This document shows, piece by piece, positions 7,502-16,256 of a DNA stretch of 64,000 nt. This DNA comes from Sphingobium subterraneum (GTDB taxonomy: Bacteria > Pseudomonadota > Alphaproteobacteria > Sphingomonadales > Sphingomonadaceae): NCBI RefSeq assembly GCF_014199435.1, contig NZ_JACIJP010000002.1, positions 62,001 to 126,000 on the forward strand, written 5' to 3'. The notes beneath the pieces are model-generated. The model was not told the origin of the DNA. It ran no database searches and was given only the letters and a program-made list of their open reading frames with translations. The translations under genes and the position numbers were made by a program. The number at the start of each line of letters is the position of its first letter. The stretch's first letter is position 1.

Positions 7502-10126
7502 ATGGCAGATATCCAGACCCAGCCTCACACTCAGGCAACCCTGACCCCGGCCCCGACCGTCATCCATCGCGCCGATTATCGTGTGCCCGATTGGCTGGTG
7601 CCGGACATCGCCCTCGACTTCGCGCTCGATCCGGAAACGACGCGCGTGCACGCGACATTGAGCGTCACACGCAATGGCGCGCACGATCGCCCGCTGCGCC
7701 TCGATGGCGACGGGCTGGTGCCTCTCGAAGTACTGGTCGATGGTCGCCCGCTTGATCCGAACGAATGGACGCTCGACAACGACACGCTCGTCATTCCGCT
7801 GGGCGGCGAGCGCCACAGCGTCGAAACCCGCGTGGCCCTCGCGCCATCCGCCAACAGCAAGTTGATGGGCCTTTATGCCAGTGGCGGCCTGCTCTGCACC
7901 CAGTGCGAGGCCGAAGGCTTTCGCCGCATCACCTTCTTCCCCGACCGCCCGGACATCCTGAGCCGTTATACCGTGCGGATGGAGGCCGACAAAACGGCCT
8001 ATCCCGTCCTCCTTTCCAATGGCGATCCGGTCGCATCAGGCGAAGCGGCGGACGGGCGACATTGGGCGCAATGGAACGACCCCTTCCCGAAGCCCAGCTA
8101 CCTCTTCGCGCTGGTCGCGGGCGACCTTTCCTGCAACGCCGACCACTTTACCACGATGAGCGGGCGCGCGGTGAAGCTCGGCATCTGGGTGCGTGAGGCC
8201 GACCTCCCGCGCACTGAGCATGCGATGAAGGCCTTGAAGGATTCGATGGCGTGGGACGAGCGCACCTACGGCCGCGAATATGATCTCGACGTGTTCAACA
8301 TCGTCGCGGTCGACGATTTCAACTTTGGCGCGATGGAGAACAAGGGTCTCAACATCTTCAACAGCCGCTACATCCTCGCCGATGCGGAAACGGCCACCGA
8401 CGCGGATTATGACGCGGTTGAGGGGGTTGTTGCCCATGAATATTTCCACAATTGGTCGGGGAACCGCGTCACCTGTCGCGACTGGTTCCAGCTCAGCCTC
8501 AAGGAAGGGCTGACCGTCTACCGCGATCAGTGTTTCTCCGCCGACATGGGTTCCCCCGCCGTCAAGCGGATCGAGGATGTCCGGGCGCTTCGCGCCGCGC
8601 AGTTCCCAGAGGATGGCGGCCCGCTCGCCCATCCGGTTCGCCCTGAATCCTATATGGAAATCAGTAACTTCTATACCGCGACCATTTACAACAAGGGCGC
8701 GGAAGTCATCCGCATGATGGCGCTTCTGCTCGGGCCGGACCGCTATCGCAAGGGCACCGACCTCTATTTCGCGCGGCACGACGGACAGGCCGCCACCTGC
8801 GAGGATTTTGTCCGCGCGATGGAAGAAGGCGGCGGCATCGACCTTACCCAGTTCCGCCGCTGGTATGAACAGGCAGGCACGCCGCGCATCGCCGTGTCGG
8901 TGAAACACGATCCTGACAGCCACAGCGCGACCGTCACGCTGGAACAGAGCCTCCCCCCGACGCCCGGCCAACCGACCAAGCAGCCGATGGCGATCCCGCT
9001 GCGCACGGCCCTGTTCGATCGGCAGTCCGGCGAGCAGACGGGCGAGCAGACCTTGCTGCTGACGCAGGACAGCCAGTCCTTCCGCTTCGAAGGCATCAAC
9101 AGCCCTCCGGTCCTCTCCATCAACCGCGGTTTCTCTGCCCCGGTCATCATCAATGCGCAGCGCAGCCAGGACGAATTGGCCTTCCTGTCCGCGCATGATG
9201 ACGACCCATTCGCCCGCTACGAGGCGATGCAGCAGTTGATGGTCAATGCGCTGGTGCATGGCATCACAACCGGCACGCTCGATCCCAAGCCTGTGATCGC
9301 CGCCATACGCAACACCGCAACCGACCCGGCGCTGGACGATGCGTTCATTGCCGAGGCCGTCCGCCTGCCGAGCGAAGCCTATCTTGGCGACCAGATGCCG
9401 GTGGTCGATCCTGACGCCATTCACGAGGCGCGCGACCGCCTGCAACGCGCCATCGGCGAGGCACTCGAACCACTATGGCGCAATCTGCACCGGCGGTCGG
9501 CGCGCCCAGTCTTCGACCTCTCGCCCGCATCAAAGGGCGCGCGCAAGCTACGCAACATGGCGCTCGTCTACATCGTGGCGAGCGGCGCGGAAGACGGGGC
9601 ACGCGTCGCCTTCGCACAATTCGAGCAGGCCAACACCATGACCGAGCGGCAGGCGGCGCTGGCTGTGCTGGCAAATGGCACCAGCGACGAGCGCGAAGCG
9701 GCACTCGACATCTTCTACAACCGCTACCGTGACGACGCGCTCGTCCTCGACAAATGGTTCCAGACGCAGGCGCTCGCCTTCCATCCGGATACCGTGCCGC
9801 TTGTCGAGCAGCTGGCGAAACACCCCGATTTCACGCTCAACAACCCCAATCGTGTGCGTTCGCTCTACGGCGCGTTCGCGGCAAACCAGTGGGCCTTCCA
9901 CCAGAAGGGCGGGCGCGGCTACACGATCCTCGGCGATCTCATCGTCGCGCTCGATCCGATCAATCCGCAAACCGCCGCGCGCATGATCCCCCCTCTGGGT
10001 CGCTGGCTCCGGTTCGATGCGGATCGCGGCGCGTTGATGCAGGCGCAGCTCCGCCGCATCCTCGCACAGCCCGGCTTGTCCAAGGACGTGACCGAGCAGG
10101 CGAGCAAGAGCCTCCCCACGCCCTGA
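7502..10126 (+). CDS. pepN: Aminopeptidase N (M1 family)
   Basis: Cytosolic zinc aminopeptidase of 874 residues, the usual length of bacterial PepN. Exopeptidase motif GAMEN lies at residues 276-280 and the zinc motif HEYFHNW at 312-318, with the second zinc Glu a little further on in LKEGLTVYRDQ. The C-terminal helical superfamily domain is complete. I start at ATG 7502 (MADIQTQPH) rather than an in-frame Met 27 codons upstream, because the earlier segment overlaps the divergent epimerase gene and is not conserved-looking. It converges on the SDR gene downstream, with two hairpins between. Confidence 0.97.
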   Translation: MADIQTQPHTQATLTPAPTVIHRADYRVPDWLVPDIALDFALDPETTRVHATLSVTRNGAHDRPLRLDGDGLVPLEVLVDGRPLDPNEWTLDNDTLVIPLGGERHSVETRVALAPSANSKLMGLYASGGLLCTQCEAEGFRRITFFPDRPDILSRYTVRMEADKTAYPVLLSNGDPVASGEAADGRHWAQWNDPFPKPSYLFALVAGDLSCNADHFTTMSGRAVKLGIWVREADLPRTEHAMKALKDSMAWDERTYGREYDLDVFNIVAVDDFNFGAMENKGLNIFNSRYILADAETATDADYDAVEGVVAHEYFHNWSGNRVTCRDWFQLSLKEGLTVYRDQCFSADMGSPAVKRIEDVRALRAAQFPEDGGPLAHPVRPESYMEISNFYTATIYNKGAEVIRMMALLLGPDRYRKGTDLYFARHDGQAATCEDFVRAMEEGGGIDLTQFRRWYEQAGTPRIAVSVKHDPDSHSATVTLEQSLPPTPGQPTKQPMAIPLRTALFDRQSGEQTGEQTLLLTQDSQSFRFEGINSPPVLSINRGFSAPVIINAQRSQDELAFLSAHDDDPFARYEAMQQLMVNALVHGITTGTLDPKPVIAAIRNTATDPALDDAFIAEAVRLPSEAYLGDQMPVVDPDAIHEARDRLQRAIGEALEPLWRNLHRRSARPVFDLSPASKGARKLRNMALVYIVASGAEDGARVAFAQFEQANTMTERQAALAVLANGTSDEREAALDIFYNRYRDDALVLDKWFQTQALAFHPDTVPLVEQLAKHPDFTLNNPNRVRSLYGAFAANQWAFHQKGGRGYTILGDLIVALDPINPQTAARMIPPLGRWLRFDADRGALMQAQLRRILAQPGLSKDVTEQASKSLPTP

Positions 10127-10233
10127 GCCGCGCCGGTGCATGAGGCTTACGGCGCAATGGGCTGCAGAGCAGCGCGTCGATACGCCCTCATCGCCGCGCG
10201 ATTTCTGCTGGGACCAACGAGCGCTAAAAGGAT

Positions 10234-10273
10234 ATCGCTCCAGCCACAGGTCACAGACCCGGGCTGGAGCGAT
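10234..10273. terminator. 12-bp inverted repeat after pepN
   Basis: ATCGCTCCAGCC at 10234-10245 is repeated in inverted form at 10262-10273, with a 16-base loop. It lies about 110 bp past the pepN stop, between convergent genes. There is no strong T-run, so it may be a terminator of weak type or a transcript-stabilising hairpin. Confidence 0.55.
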
Positions 10274-10284
10274 CATCTTTACGC

Positions 10285-10306
10285 GGCCACCTCGAACGAG
10301 GTGGCC
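10285..10306. terminator. Bidirectional hairpin between pepN and the SDR gene
   Basis: GGCCACCTCG (10285-10294), two-base loop, CGAGGTGGCC (10297-10306): a near-continuous perfect palindrome placed between two convergent genes, 15 bp from the end of the SDR gene. Flanks are only mildly T/A-rich, so it is a plausible bidirectional terminator. Confidence 0.6.
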
Positions 10307-10320
10307 TTATGGCGCAGATG

Positions 10321-11097
10321 TCAGAGCGAAACGCCCGCCGACAGACCCTCGTCGCACAGCACCGAGGAGCCATGCATCCCGTTCGAACCGGGCGATGCGA
10401 TGAGGAAGTAGCACAACTCCGCCACATCGTCCGAGCTAGAGAACTTGTTGTTGCTCGGCACCGCGGCGTTGAGCGAGTCCAGCAGGGTGCGCTGGCTGGG
10501 ATCGGTCCGCATCGCCTCGTTCATCGGAGTGGCCGTGTTGCCGGGGCAAACCGCATTGATGTTGATGTTGTGCGGGGCCAGTTCCAGCGCCAGCGACTTC
10601 ACCATCTGGGTAACGCCGCCCTTGGTCGCGCAATAGGTTGCGAACGCGGCAATGCCCAGGCGGTCGGCAGCGGACGAAAGGCAGACGATCTTACCGCCGC
10701 CCAGCTTCTTCATGCCCGGAACAACCGCGTTGACGCAGTAGAACGTCCCTTTGAGGTTGACGTCGACCATCTGGTTGAACGTACCCAGATCGGCATCGCC
10801 AATCGGCGTCGGCAGGAAGATGCCGGCCGACGTAACCAGGATTTCCACCGGCCCGAGCTGCTGCTCGACGTCCCCGACCAGCCCGGCGACGGCATCCGGA
10901 TTGCGCAGGTCAACGGCGAATGGCGCCGCTGTGCCGCCCGCCGCGACAATTTCGTCGACGACCGTCTGCGCCTTGGCAACACTGGAGCTCGCGACGACGG
11001 CGACCTTGGCCCCCGCCTTTGCAAGCCGCAGGGCGACCGACTTGCCGATGCCCGAACTGCTGCCGGTTACCAGCGCAACTTTACCTTCCACCACCAT
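10321..11097 (-). CDS. Short-chain dehydrogenase/reductase (classical SDR)
   Basis: A 258-residue classical SDR. The NAD(P) loop is TGSSSGIG (residues 11-18), the active-site Ser is around 141-142, and Tyr155 and Lys159 form YCATK. The family NNAG motif is replaced by TSAG (89-92), a modest deviation. The substrate is unknown. It is the last gene of the TonB receptor-SnoaL-NmrA series, 51 bp after the NmrA-like gene. A TGAGATCTCA palindrome lies 112 bp upstream of its start, inside that gene, so it may also have its own regulated promoter. A ribosome-binding AAAGGGA precedes the ATG. Confidence 0.85.
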   Translation of the reverse strand: MVVEGKVALVTGSSSGIGKSVALRLAKAGAKVAVVASSSVAKAQTVVDEIVAAGGTAAPFAVDLRNPDAVAGLVGDVEQQLGPVEILVTSAGIFLPTPIGDADLGTFNQMVDVNLKGTFYCVNAVVPGMKKLGGGKIVCLSSAADRLGIAAFATYCATKGGVTQMVKSLALELAPHNININAVCPGNTATPMNEAMRTDPSQRTLLDSLNAAVPSNNKFSSSDDVAELCYFLIASPGSNGMHGSSVLCDEGLSAGVSL

Positions 11098-11148
11098 ATC
11101 CGAAATCCCTTTGTTTCAACCGACCCCGTAGCAACGCGGTCTGCAATG

Positions 11149-11991
11149 CTATTTCCAGACATCCGCGTTTTGATCGGCGAATGCCGCAAAAGCGACAGGC
11201 TCTCTTCCTGAGATCTCAGAAATAACCGTCGTCGTTCGCGCTTCTGCACCACTTGCTATCAGGCCGTCAAGCCCCGCAAGCATCATGGCATAATCGGCGC
11301 CAAGACCATTTTTTTGGTGCCAGGACGCCAGCTGTTCGACGGTAAGCCGGACATGCTGGACGGGCTTGCCGCGCGCCTTGCCGATGATGTCCGCAACATC
11401 GCCATAAGTCAGCAGATTGCCGCCAGTGAGCAGCAGATCCTGCCCCAGCGGGGTGTCGCTGGTCAGGGCATGGAAGGCGACCTCGGCAATATCCTCGACC
11501 GCGATAAACGGAACCTGCCCCTCTTCGGTCGCGGAATAGATCGAGTCTTCCTTGCAGATGCTCGACAGATGCGGTTCGTTGATGAAATTCTGCATGAACC
11601 AGGAAGGACGCAACACCGACCATTCGGGCGCACGCTCCTTGAGCACCGTATGGATCTGGCCCATCGCCGGTCCGCCTTCTTCCAGCAGCGATGAACTCAG
11701 CAGTGCGAACCGGCGCGTGCCGCCCGCAATGGCCTGATCTATGAAGGGCGCGACGATGTCGACCGGGCTGTTATGCCCCACCGGAGCCACGACATACACC
11801 GCCGACACGCCTTCCAGCGCACTCTGGAACGTGTTGGCGTTGAACCAGTCGAAGGCGATCCCTTCCGCACCCGCAGGCGCGGTGCCAGACCGGGTCGCAG
11901 ACCGGACCGGAATACCAGCTTCGATCAGACGATGGACCAGCGGAGCGCCGGTCTTGCCGGTACCACCGATGACGAGAACCTTATCGCTCAT
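11149..11991 (-). CDS. NmrA-like atypical SDR (NAD(P)-binding protein)
   Basis: A 280-residue Rossmann protein with loop GGTGKTG at residues 9-15 and the layout of the NmrA/atypical SDR group (SDR_a5: ergot-alkaloid- and NAD(P)H-quinone-reductase-like). It lacks a classical Tyr-x3-Lys. The blocks RPSWFMQNF and YVVAPVGHNSP are typical of that group. Function could be reductase or redox sensor. The start codon overlaps the stop of the SnoaL-like gene (ATGA), showing translational coupling. Its 3' part contains one copy of the window's recurrent TGAGATCTCA palindrome. Confidence 0.8.
   Translation of the reverse strand: MSDKVLVIGGTGKTGAPLVHRLIEAGIPVRSATRSGTAPAGAEGIAFDWFNANTFQSALEGVSAVYVVAPVGHNSPVDIVAPFIDQAIAGGTRRFALLSSSLLEEGGPAMGQIHTVLKERAPEWSVLRPSWFMQNFINEPHLSSICKEDSIYSATEEGQVPFIAVEDIAEVAFHALTSDTPLGQDLLLTGGNLLTYGDVADIIGKARGKPVQHVRLTVEQLASWHQKNGLGADYAMMLAGLDGLIASGAEARTTTVISEISGREPVAFAAFADQNADVWK
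11209..11218. promoter_or_regulatory. GntR-box copy 1: TGAGATCTCA inside the NmrA-like gene
   Basis: Exact palindrome, here within coding DNA (codons for EIS). It is 112 bp upstream of the SDR start at 11097, so it could control an internal promoter for that gene. Because it is coding it could also be coincidence; it is the least certain of the ten copies. Confidence 0.4.
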
Positions 11992-12431
11992 GCGATCCCT
12001 CCCGCGCCCAGTGCTTCGAGCGCTTCTAGTCCGCCCATCGCCTTGATGCCGACCAGCGGATCCCAATAGTCCTTGTACAGCACGAACTTGCCGTCCCTGA
12101 CCGTAATAACCGCAACATATTTCATCGTGAAATCATTCCCGGCAGGGAGGCTCGTGGCGTCCCCGACCATCTCGATGATCAGCGTGTTTCCGCTGTAGTA
12201 ACTCCCCGTAAACGTCATGCTCTTGAGGTTCACATGATCGGGGTAACCCTTGATGAAATCTGCGATTGCAGATTTTCCGTCGAGCCGGGGAGGATAGCCC
12301 GGAGGCGCGAACGGGAACTCCATCGCGCCGTCTTCGTGAAACATTTCGCTCCACGGGCCGGTTTCGGAGCGTGTCAACGCCTCCATTGCACCGCCGAGCA
12401 TATGCTCGGCGGCCTGCAGATCCTCACTCAT
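11988..12431 (-). CDS. SnoaL/NTF2-like fold protein
   Basis: A 147-residue protein with the cone-shaped NTF2/SnoaL pattern (AEHMLGGAMEALTRSETGPWSEMFHEDGAMEFPFAPPG, then beta strands ending VLYKDYWDPL). This fold hosts small isomerases, cyclases, dehydratases and hydrolases; the actual reaction is not evident. I start at ATG 12431 because CAGGAG lies nine bases upstream; a Met two codons earlier is closer to the ribosome-binding site. It lies 17 bp after the TonB receptor gene and overlaps the NmrA-like gene by ATGA, so the three form one operon. Confidence 0.78.
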   Translation of the reverse strand: MSEDLQAAEHMLGGAMEALTRSETGPWSEMFHEDGAMEFPFAPPGYPPRLDGKSAIADFIKGYPDHVNLKSMTFTGSYYSGNTLIIEMVGDATSLPAGNDFTMKYVAVITVRDGKFVLYKDYWDPLVGIKAMGGLEALEALGAGGIA

Positions 12432-12448
12432 AAACACTCCTGACAGAA

Positions 12449-14629
12449 TTAGAATTTATAGGATACGAACCCGCGCACCGTGCGCGGCTCACCGGGCATC
12501 GCACCCGCCGAGAAGGCGGCATAGGTCGCGACCACATAGTTCTTGTCCGTGATGTTATCGACGCGGATGCCGCCGCTCAGGCCGTTGGTCTTCGACTCGA
12601 TCGTGAGACCGGCATTGAACAGCCAGTGCGCTTCGGACCCTAGCCGGATGTCATTGAGCGGGGTGTAGAACACGTCACCCTTGTACGTGGCCCCGCCGCG
12701 CAGATGGAGATCCGTGCTGCTGCCAAGCGACGCATTATACTGGAGGTAAGCGCTTCCCGACCAGCGCGGAGCATCATTGAGGCGCTTGCCATCCGGGTTG
12801 ACCGGGCCGGAGGTGAAGTTGTTGATCGCCGGGAAGCTGCCCTTATATTTCGCGTCCAGATAGGCGAGGCTGCCGCCAAACTCGACCGCGTCGGTGGGCT
12901 GGAAAGCGCCTTCCAGTTCGATACCCTTGATCTTGGCCTTCTTGGCATTGTTCACAAGTTGGTTGGTCGTCCCGGATACCGGATCGAACACAAACTGGTT
13001 AACCTGCAAACCTTTATAGTCGTTGTAGAATGTGGCGATGTTCAAGCGCCCGCCGATCGACGGAATCCCGAGTTTCAGACCCGCTTCATAGGCCCACACA
13101 TATTCCGGCTTATATCCGGCGGAGTTGATGGACGAGGGATCGATCAGCAGGTTGAAACCGCCGCTCTTGTAGCCCTTCGTCACCGACGCATAAACCAGCG
13201 TATCGCGCGATGCCTGATACTGAACGCCGAACTTCGGCGTCATTGCACCCTTCGTGCTGCCGCCCGAGAAGATCGGCGCGGTGTTGGAGGGCAACTGGTG
13301 ACGGTCGTTGGTGATGCCCGTCGTCTGGACACCGAAAATGTTTTCGACGTCCTTCTCGTCGTGCGTGTAGCGCACGCCGGCCGTGAACTTGAGCTTGTCG
13401 CCAACCGGTATGTCGACCTGCCCGAAGACCGCCCCGGACTTCGTCAAGGCATTGATCCCCTGCGTCTGCAGAACGCTGCCGAACACCACCGCTCCGTAAT
13501 AGCTGACGGCCCGTTCCCGCATGCCGAATGCGCCAACGACATAGGTGACGCCGCCAATATTGCCCGAGAGTGTCAGCTCCTGGCTCAACTGGCTCTGATT
13601 TTCCACAAAGGCGCGGGTGTGAAACAGGTCGACCGCCGTGAAATCGAGGTCGGCTTCGAAATCCGCGTTCGACTCGCGATAGGCCGTGATCGACGTCAGC
13701 GTCGCGCCGCCCAGATCGGCGGCAATCTTGGCGCTGGTGCCATATTGCTCGGTAATGCCCTGGTTCGGGGCGCTGAGCGCGCTTTCATGAAAGCCGGGAT
13801 TCAGGCCATCCGGGATGAACGGAGCGGAGCGACGCACCGTGAAGGAATTGAAATATTCGTCCGCCTTGCTGTAGTCGGCCGCCAATATGATATCGACACC
13901 CGGCGAGACATCGAACTTGAGCTTGCCGCGCACGCCCCAGCGGTTCTCGTTCCAGCCATCCTTGAGCGACGGATTGAGTTCCTTGGTGTAGAAATCGTGG
14001 TAGCTATACCGTCCGGACACGGCAAACGACACGCCATTCGCGAGCGGGCCGGACAGCGCGAATTCGGGGCGCACCAGCATATAGTTGCCGATGGTCATCT
14101 TGACCTCGCCGCGCAGTTCGTCGGTCGGATCCTTGGTGAGAATGTTGACCGTACCGCCGATGACGTTGCGACCATAGAGCGTACCCTGGGGTCCGCGCAG
14201 GACTTCCACGCGCTCGAAATCCAGAAAATCGACGTTGGCGCCGGTGGGACGCGCGTAGTAAACGCCATCGACCTGCAACGTGGTGCTGGGATCGCCGCCT
14301 GCGAACACATTGTTCGTGCCCACACCGCGAATCGACGCGATCGACCAGGGGCCATTGAACGTATAGGCAAAACCGGGGGTAACCTGCGCCACGTTAACGA
14401 GCGATGCCGCGCCCATCTGCGCGATCGTCTCGGCAGAGAATGCCGTAATCGCGAGCGGTACCTTCTGCAGGCTTTGCGCACCCGTCTTGGTCGCGGTCAC
14501 GACAATGTCCGGCATGCCGCCATTGGCATCATCGGCCGCTGCCGGAGCGCCCTCCTGCGCGTGCGCGACCATCGGCAGCAGGCTGGTGGTGACCAGTGCG
14601 ACCCTGAAAAACCTGTTCATCTTTCCCAT
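12449..14629 (-). CDS. TonB-dependent outer-membrane receptor 1
   Basis: A 726-residue receptor with a signal peptide (MGKMNRFFRVALVTTSLLPMVAHA) and a TonB-box-like stretch DIVVTATK. The plug domain includes VEVLRGPQGTLYGRNVIGGTVNILTK, and the 22-strand barrel ends in a terminal aromatic (…GFVSYKF). Sphingomonads use such receptors for siderophores, oligosaccharides and aromatic or polycyclic catabolites; the ligand here is unknown. Downstream genes are metabolic (SnoaL, NmrA, SDR), which favours a catabolic substrate. It is divergent from the TetR gene with a 22-bp operator-like palindrome between. A TATAAT on the minus strand at 14701-14696 is a likely -10. AAGGGGATC precedes the start. Confidence 0.93.
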   Translation of the reverse strand: MGKMNRFFRVALVTTSLLPMVAHAQEGAPAAADDANGGMPDIVVTATKTGAQSLQKVPLAITAFSAETIAQMGAASLVNVAQVTPGFAYTFNGPWSIASIRGVGTNNVFAGGDPSTTLQVDGVYYARPTGANVDFLDFERVEVLRGPQGTLYGRNVIGGTVNILTKDPTDELRGEVKMTIGNYMLVRPEFALSGPLANGVSFAVSGRYSYHDFYTKELNPSLKDGWNENRWGVRGKLKFDVSPGVDIILAADYSKADEYFNSFTVRRSAPFIPDGLNPGFHESALSAPNQGITEQYGTSAKIAADLGGATLTSITAYRESNADFEADLDFTAVDLFHTRAFVENQSQLSQELTLSGNIGGVTYVVGAFGMRERAVSYYGAVVFGSVLQTQGINALTKSGAVFGQVDIPVGDKLKFTAGVRYTHDEKDVENIFGVQTTGITNDRHQLPSNTAPIFSGGSTKGAMTPKFGVQYQASRDTLVYASVTKGYKSGGFNLLIDPSSINSAGYKPEYVWAYEAGLKLGIPSIGGRLNIATFYNDYKGLQVNQFVFDPVSGTTNQLVNNAKKAKIKGIELEGAFQPTDAVEFGGSLAYLDAKYKGSFPAINNFTSGPVNPDGKRLNDAPRWSGSAYLQYNASLGSSTDLHLRGGATYKGDVFYTPLNDIRLGSEAHWLFNAGLTIESKTNGLSGGIRVDNITDKNYVVATYAAFSAGAMPGEPRTVRGFVSYKF

Positions 14630-14734
14630 GTCGATCCCCTTATTTTCCCTTGGCAATCCTCATGCGAGCCGAATGCCGCCCCGCTTCTGACCGTCATTAT
14701 AGGCCGCTTCATGATCGCGTCGGATCAGCTCTAT

Positions 14735-14756
14735 AACGGAACGGATTGGTTCCGTT
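14735..14756. promoter_or_regulatory. TetR-type operator AACGGAAC-N6-GTTCCGTT
   Basis: Perfect 8-bp inverted repeat with a six-base spacer between the divergent TonB receptor operon and the TetR regulator, the classic position and geometry for a TetR-family operator. It lies about 35 bp upstream of the minus-strand TATAAT at 14701-14696 and 58 bp before the TetR start. A close relative occurs at 30008-30033. Confidence 0.75.
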
Positions 14757-14813
14757 CTTATTTCTTGCACGATTCGGGTTGGAACGCAAGCGTTTCGATT
14801 GTATGGAGGCCCT

Positions 14814-15428
14814 ATGAATTATCAGGCGATCACCGAAACCGCTCCACGAGGCGCTGCCCTGCTTCGACCGCATGTGACCCGCTCGATCTGGCGCGCCGCG
14901 ATTATCGAACTCGCCCGCGTGGGCTATGATCAGATGAGCATGGATGCCGTCGCCAAGCGGGCTGGCGTGGGCAAGGCGGCACTGTATCGGCGCTGGAACA
15001 GCAAAGAGGCGATGGTCGTGGCGATGATCACCGCAATTGAGCTGGAAATCGTCCAGGCGGAAGACCGGGGCTCCCTCCGGGATGACATAAAAAGCTATGT
15101 AGAGGCAGGCCTGCGCATGATGCGCCGTCCGCTGGCCACCCGCATTCTGCCCGATCTTTATGCGGAAATGTGCCGGGATACGCTGCTCGCGAAGGCCATT
15201 CGCGATACGGTGTATGCGCGCAAGCGGATCAGCATCGTTGCGTTGCTGGATCGCGCCATCCAGCGCGGCGAACTCTCGCCGGGAATGGATGTCGATTTGG
15301 CGTTCGATGTAATTGCCGGAACGCTTTACTGGCGGGTGCTGGTGTCGCGGAGCAATTCGGACGACACGCAGGTGAACGCAATGGCGGATGGTTTCGCCGC
15401 CGCTCTCAAGGCAATGTCGCCCCCCTAA
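14814..15428 (+). CDS. TetR-family transcriptional regulator
   Basis: A 204-residue regulator. Its N-terminal helix-turn-helix contains MDAVAKRAGVGKAALYRRWNSKEAMV, the TetR signature, and the C-terminal ligand domain is helical and of TetR_C type. The ATG at 14814 follows GGAGGCCCT; an in-frame Met five codons earlier would sit on the ribosome-binding site. It is divergent from the TonB receptor operon (12449-14629) with a matching palindrome between, so it most likely represses that operon and itself. The inducer is unknown, presumably the imported substrate or a product. Confidence 0.9.
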   Translation: MNYQAITETAPRGAALLRPHVTRSIWRAAIIELARVGYDQMSMDAVAKRAGVGKAALYRRWNSKEAMVVAMITAIELEIVQAEDRGSLRDDIKSYVEAGLRMMRRPLATRILPDLYAEMCRDTLLAKAIRDTVYARKRISIVALLDRAIQRGELSPGMDVDLAFDVIAGTLYWRVLVSRSNSDDTQVNAMADGFAAALKAMSPP

Positions 15429-15467
15429 TGCGCAAGCCGAACCACCGACCCTGCGGTTCGCCACCGC

Positions 15468-16256
15468 TCACTGCTCCCACTCGATATTGCCGTCGACGCC
15501 GATCAGTTGGCCGGTAATGTGCCGGGCAGCAGGAGAGGCAAGAAAAACCGCCAGATCGGCTATTTCATGCGGCTGAACCTTCGCACGCATCGAAATAAAG
15601 TCGAGAAAGCCTGCCTCGATATGGGCAAGGGGAACCCCCTTGCTGTCGGCCTGCGCCTGCAGGATGGCCTGCATTCGCGGCCCGTCGACCAGGCCCGGCC
15701 TGATCGCGTTGACGCGGATTCCGGCAGGGCCCAGCTCCTTCGCTGCGCCCCTCGTCAATCCTTCGACCGCCCATTTCGAGGCGATGTAGTCCAACCGGTT
15801 GACGGGAAGCGTGAACACCGACCCGGTGGAAATGTTGATGACAGCCCCCCCGCCCCGCTGCTCCATGTCCGGGGTTACAGCGCGCAGGAATGAGAAGCAG
15901 CCATGCACGTTGACGTTGAACGACCGACGCCAGTCTTCCATGCCGAGCGTGGCGATCGGCGCGCATCCACCCGCGATCCCTGCATTGTTGACGAGTGTGT
16001 CGACGGGACCGAGTTCCGACTTTACCGCCGTTACGAATGCATCGACCTGCGTTTCGTCGCTGACATCCACCACACCGGCGAGAAGCAAGGGCTGCTCTTC
16101 GCACGCCCGGTCCAGTGCGTTTGCGTCCACGTCACAGAGCGCGACACGGGCGCCGACGGTCAGGAACCGGCGGGCAATCGCCCAGCCGATCCCCGAAGCC
16201 CCCGCCGTAACGAGGACAGTCTGCGCCGACACATCGCGGGGCAGGCTAGAAGTCAA
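15468..16256 (-). CDS. Short-chain dehydrogenase, partner of the BKACE gene
   Basis: A 262-residue classical SDR. It has the glycine loop TAGASGIG (residues 17-24), NNAG at 90-93, Ser143, and Tyr157/Lys161 in YIASK. The start appears to be TTG at 16256, nine bases after GGAG, and overlaps the end of the beta-keto acid cleavage gene by 11 bp, so the two are translationally coupled. An oxidase of beta-hydroxy acid placed directly with a beta-keto acid cleavage enzyme suggests it makes that enzyme's keto substrate (inference). The closest named relatives by pattern are 3-hydroxyacyl or sugar dehydrogenases. Confidence 0.85.
   Translation of the reverse strand: MTSSLPRDVSAQTVLVTAGASGIGWAIARRFLTVGARVALCDVDANALDRACEEQPLLLAGVVDVSDETQVDAFVTAVKSELGPVDTLVNNAGIAGGCAPIATLGMEDWRRSFNVNVHGCFSFLRAVTPDMEQRGGGAVINISTGSVFTLPVNRLDYIASKWAVEGLTRGAAKELGPAGIRVNAIRPGLVDGPRMQAILQAQADSKGVPLAHIEAGFLDFISMRAKVQPHEIADLAVFLASPAARHITGQLIGVDGNIEWEQ

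Noticed and set aside
2590..9940. Partial box-like strings (e.g. GATCTCAT) inside the ABC exporter and pepN genes
   Set aside because: They lack the left half of the palindrome, are in coding DNA of housekeeping genes and are expected by chance.
12704..14929. A 741-codon open frame on the plus strand opposite TonB receptor 1
   Set aside because: It is antisense to a clear receptor gene, is rich in Arg/His/Gly without domain pattern, and arises from the high GC third positions of the real gene.
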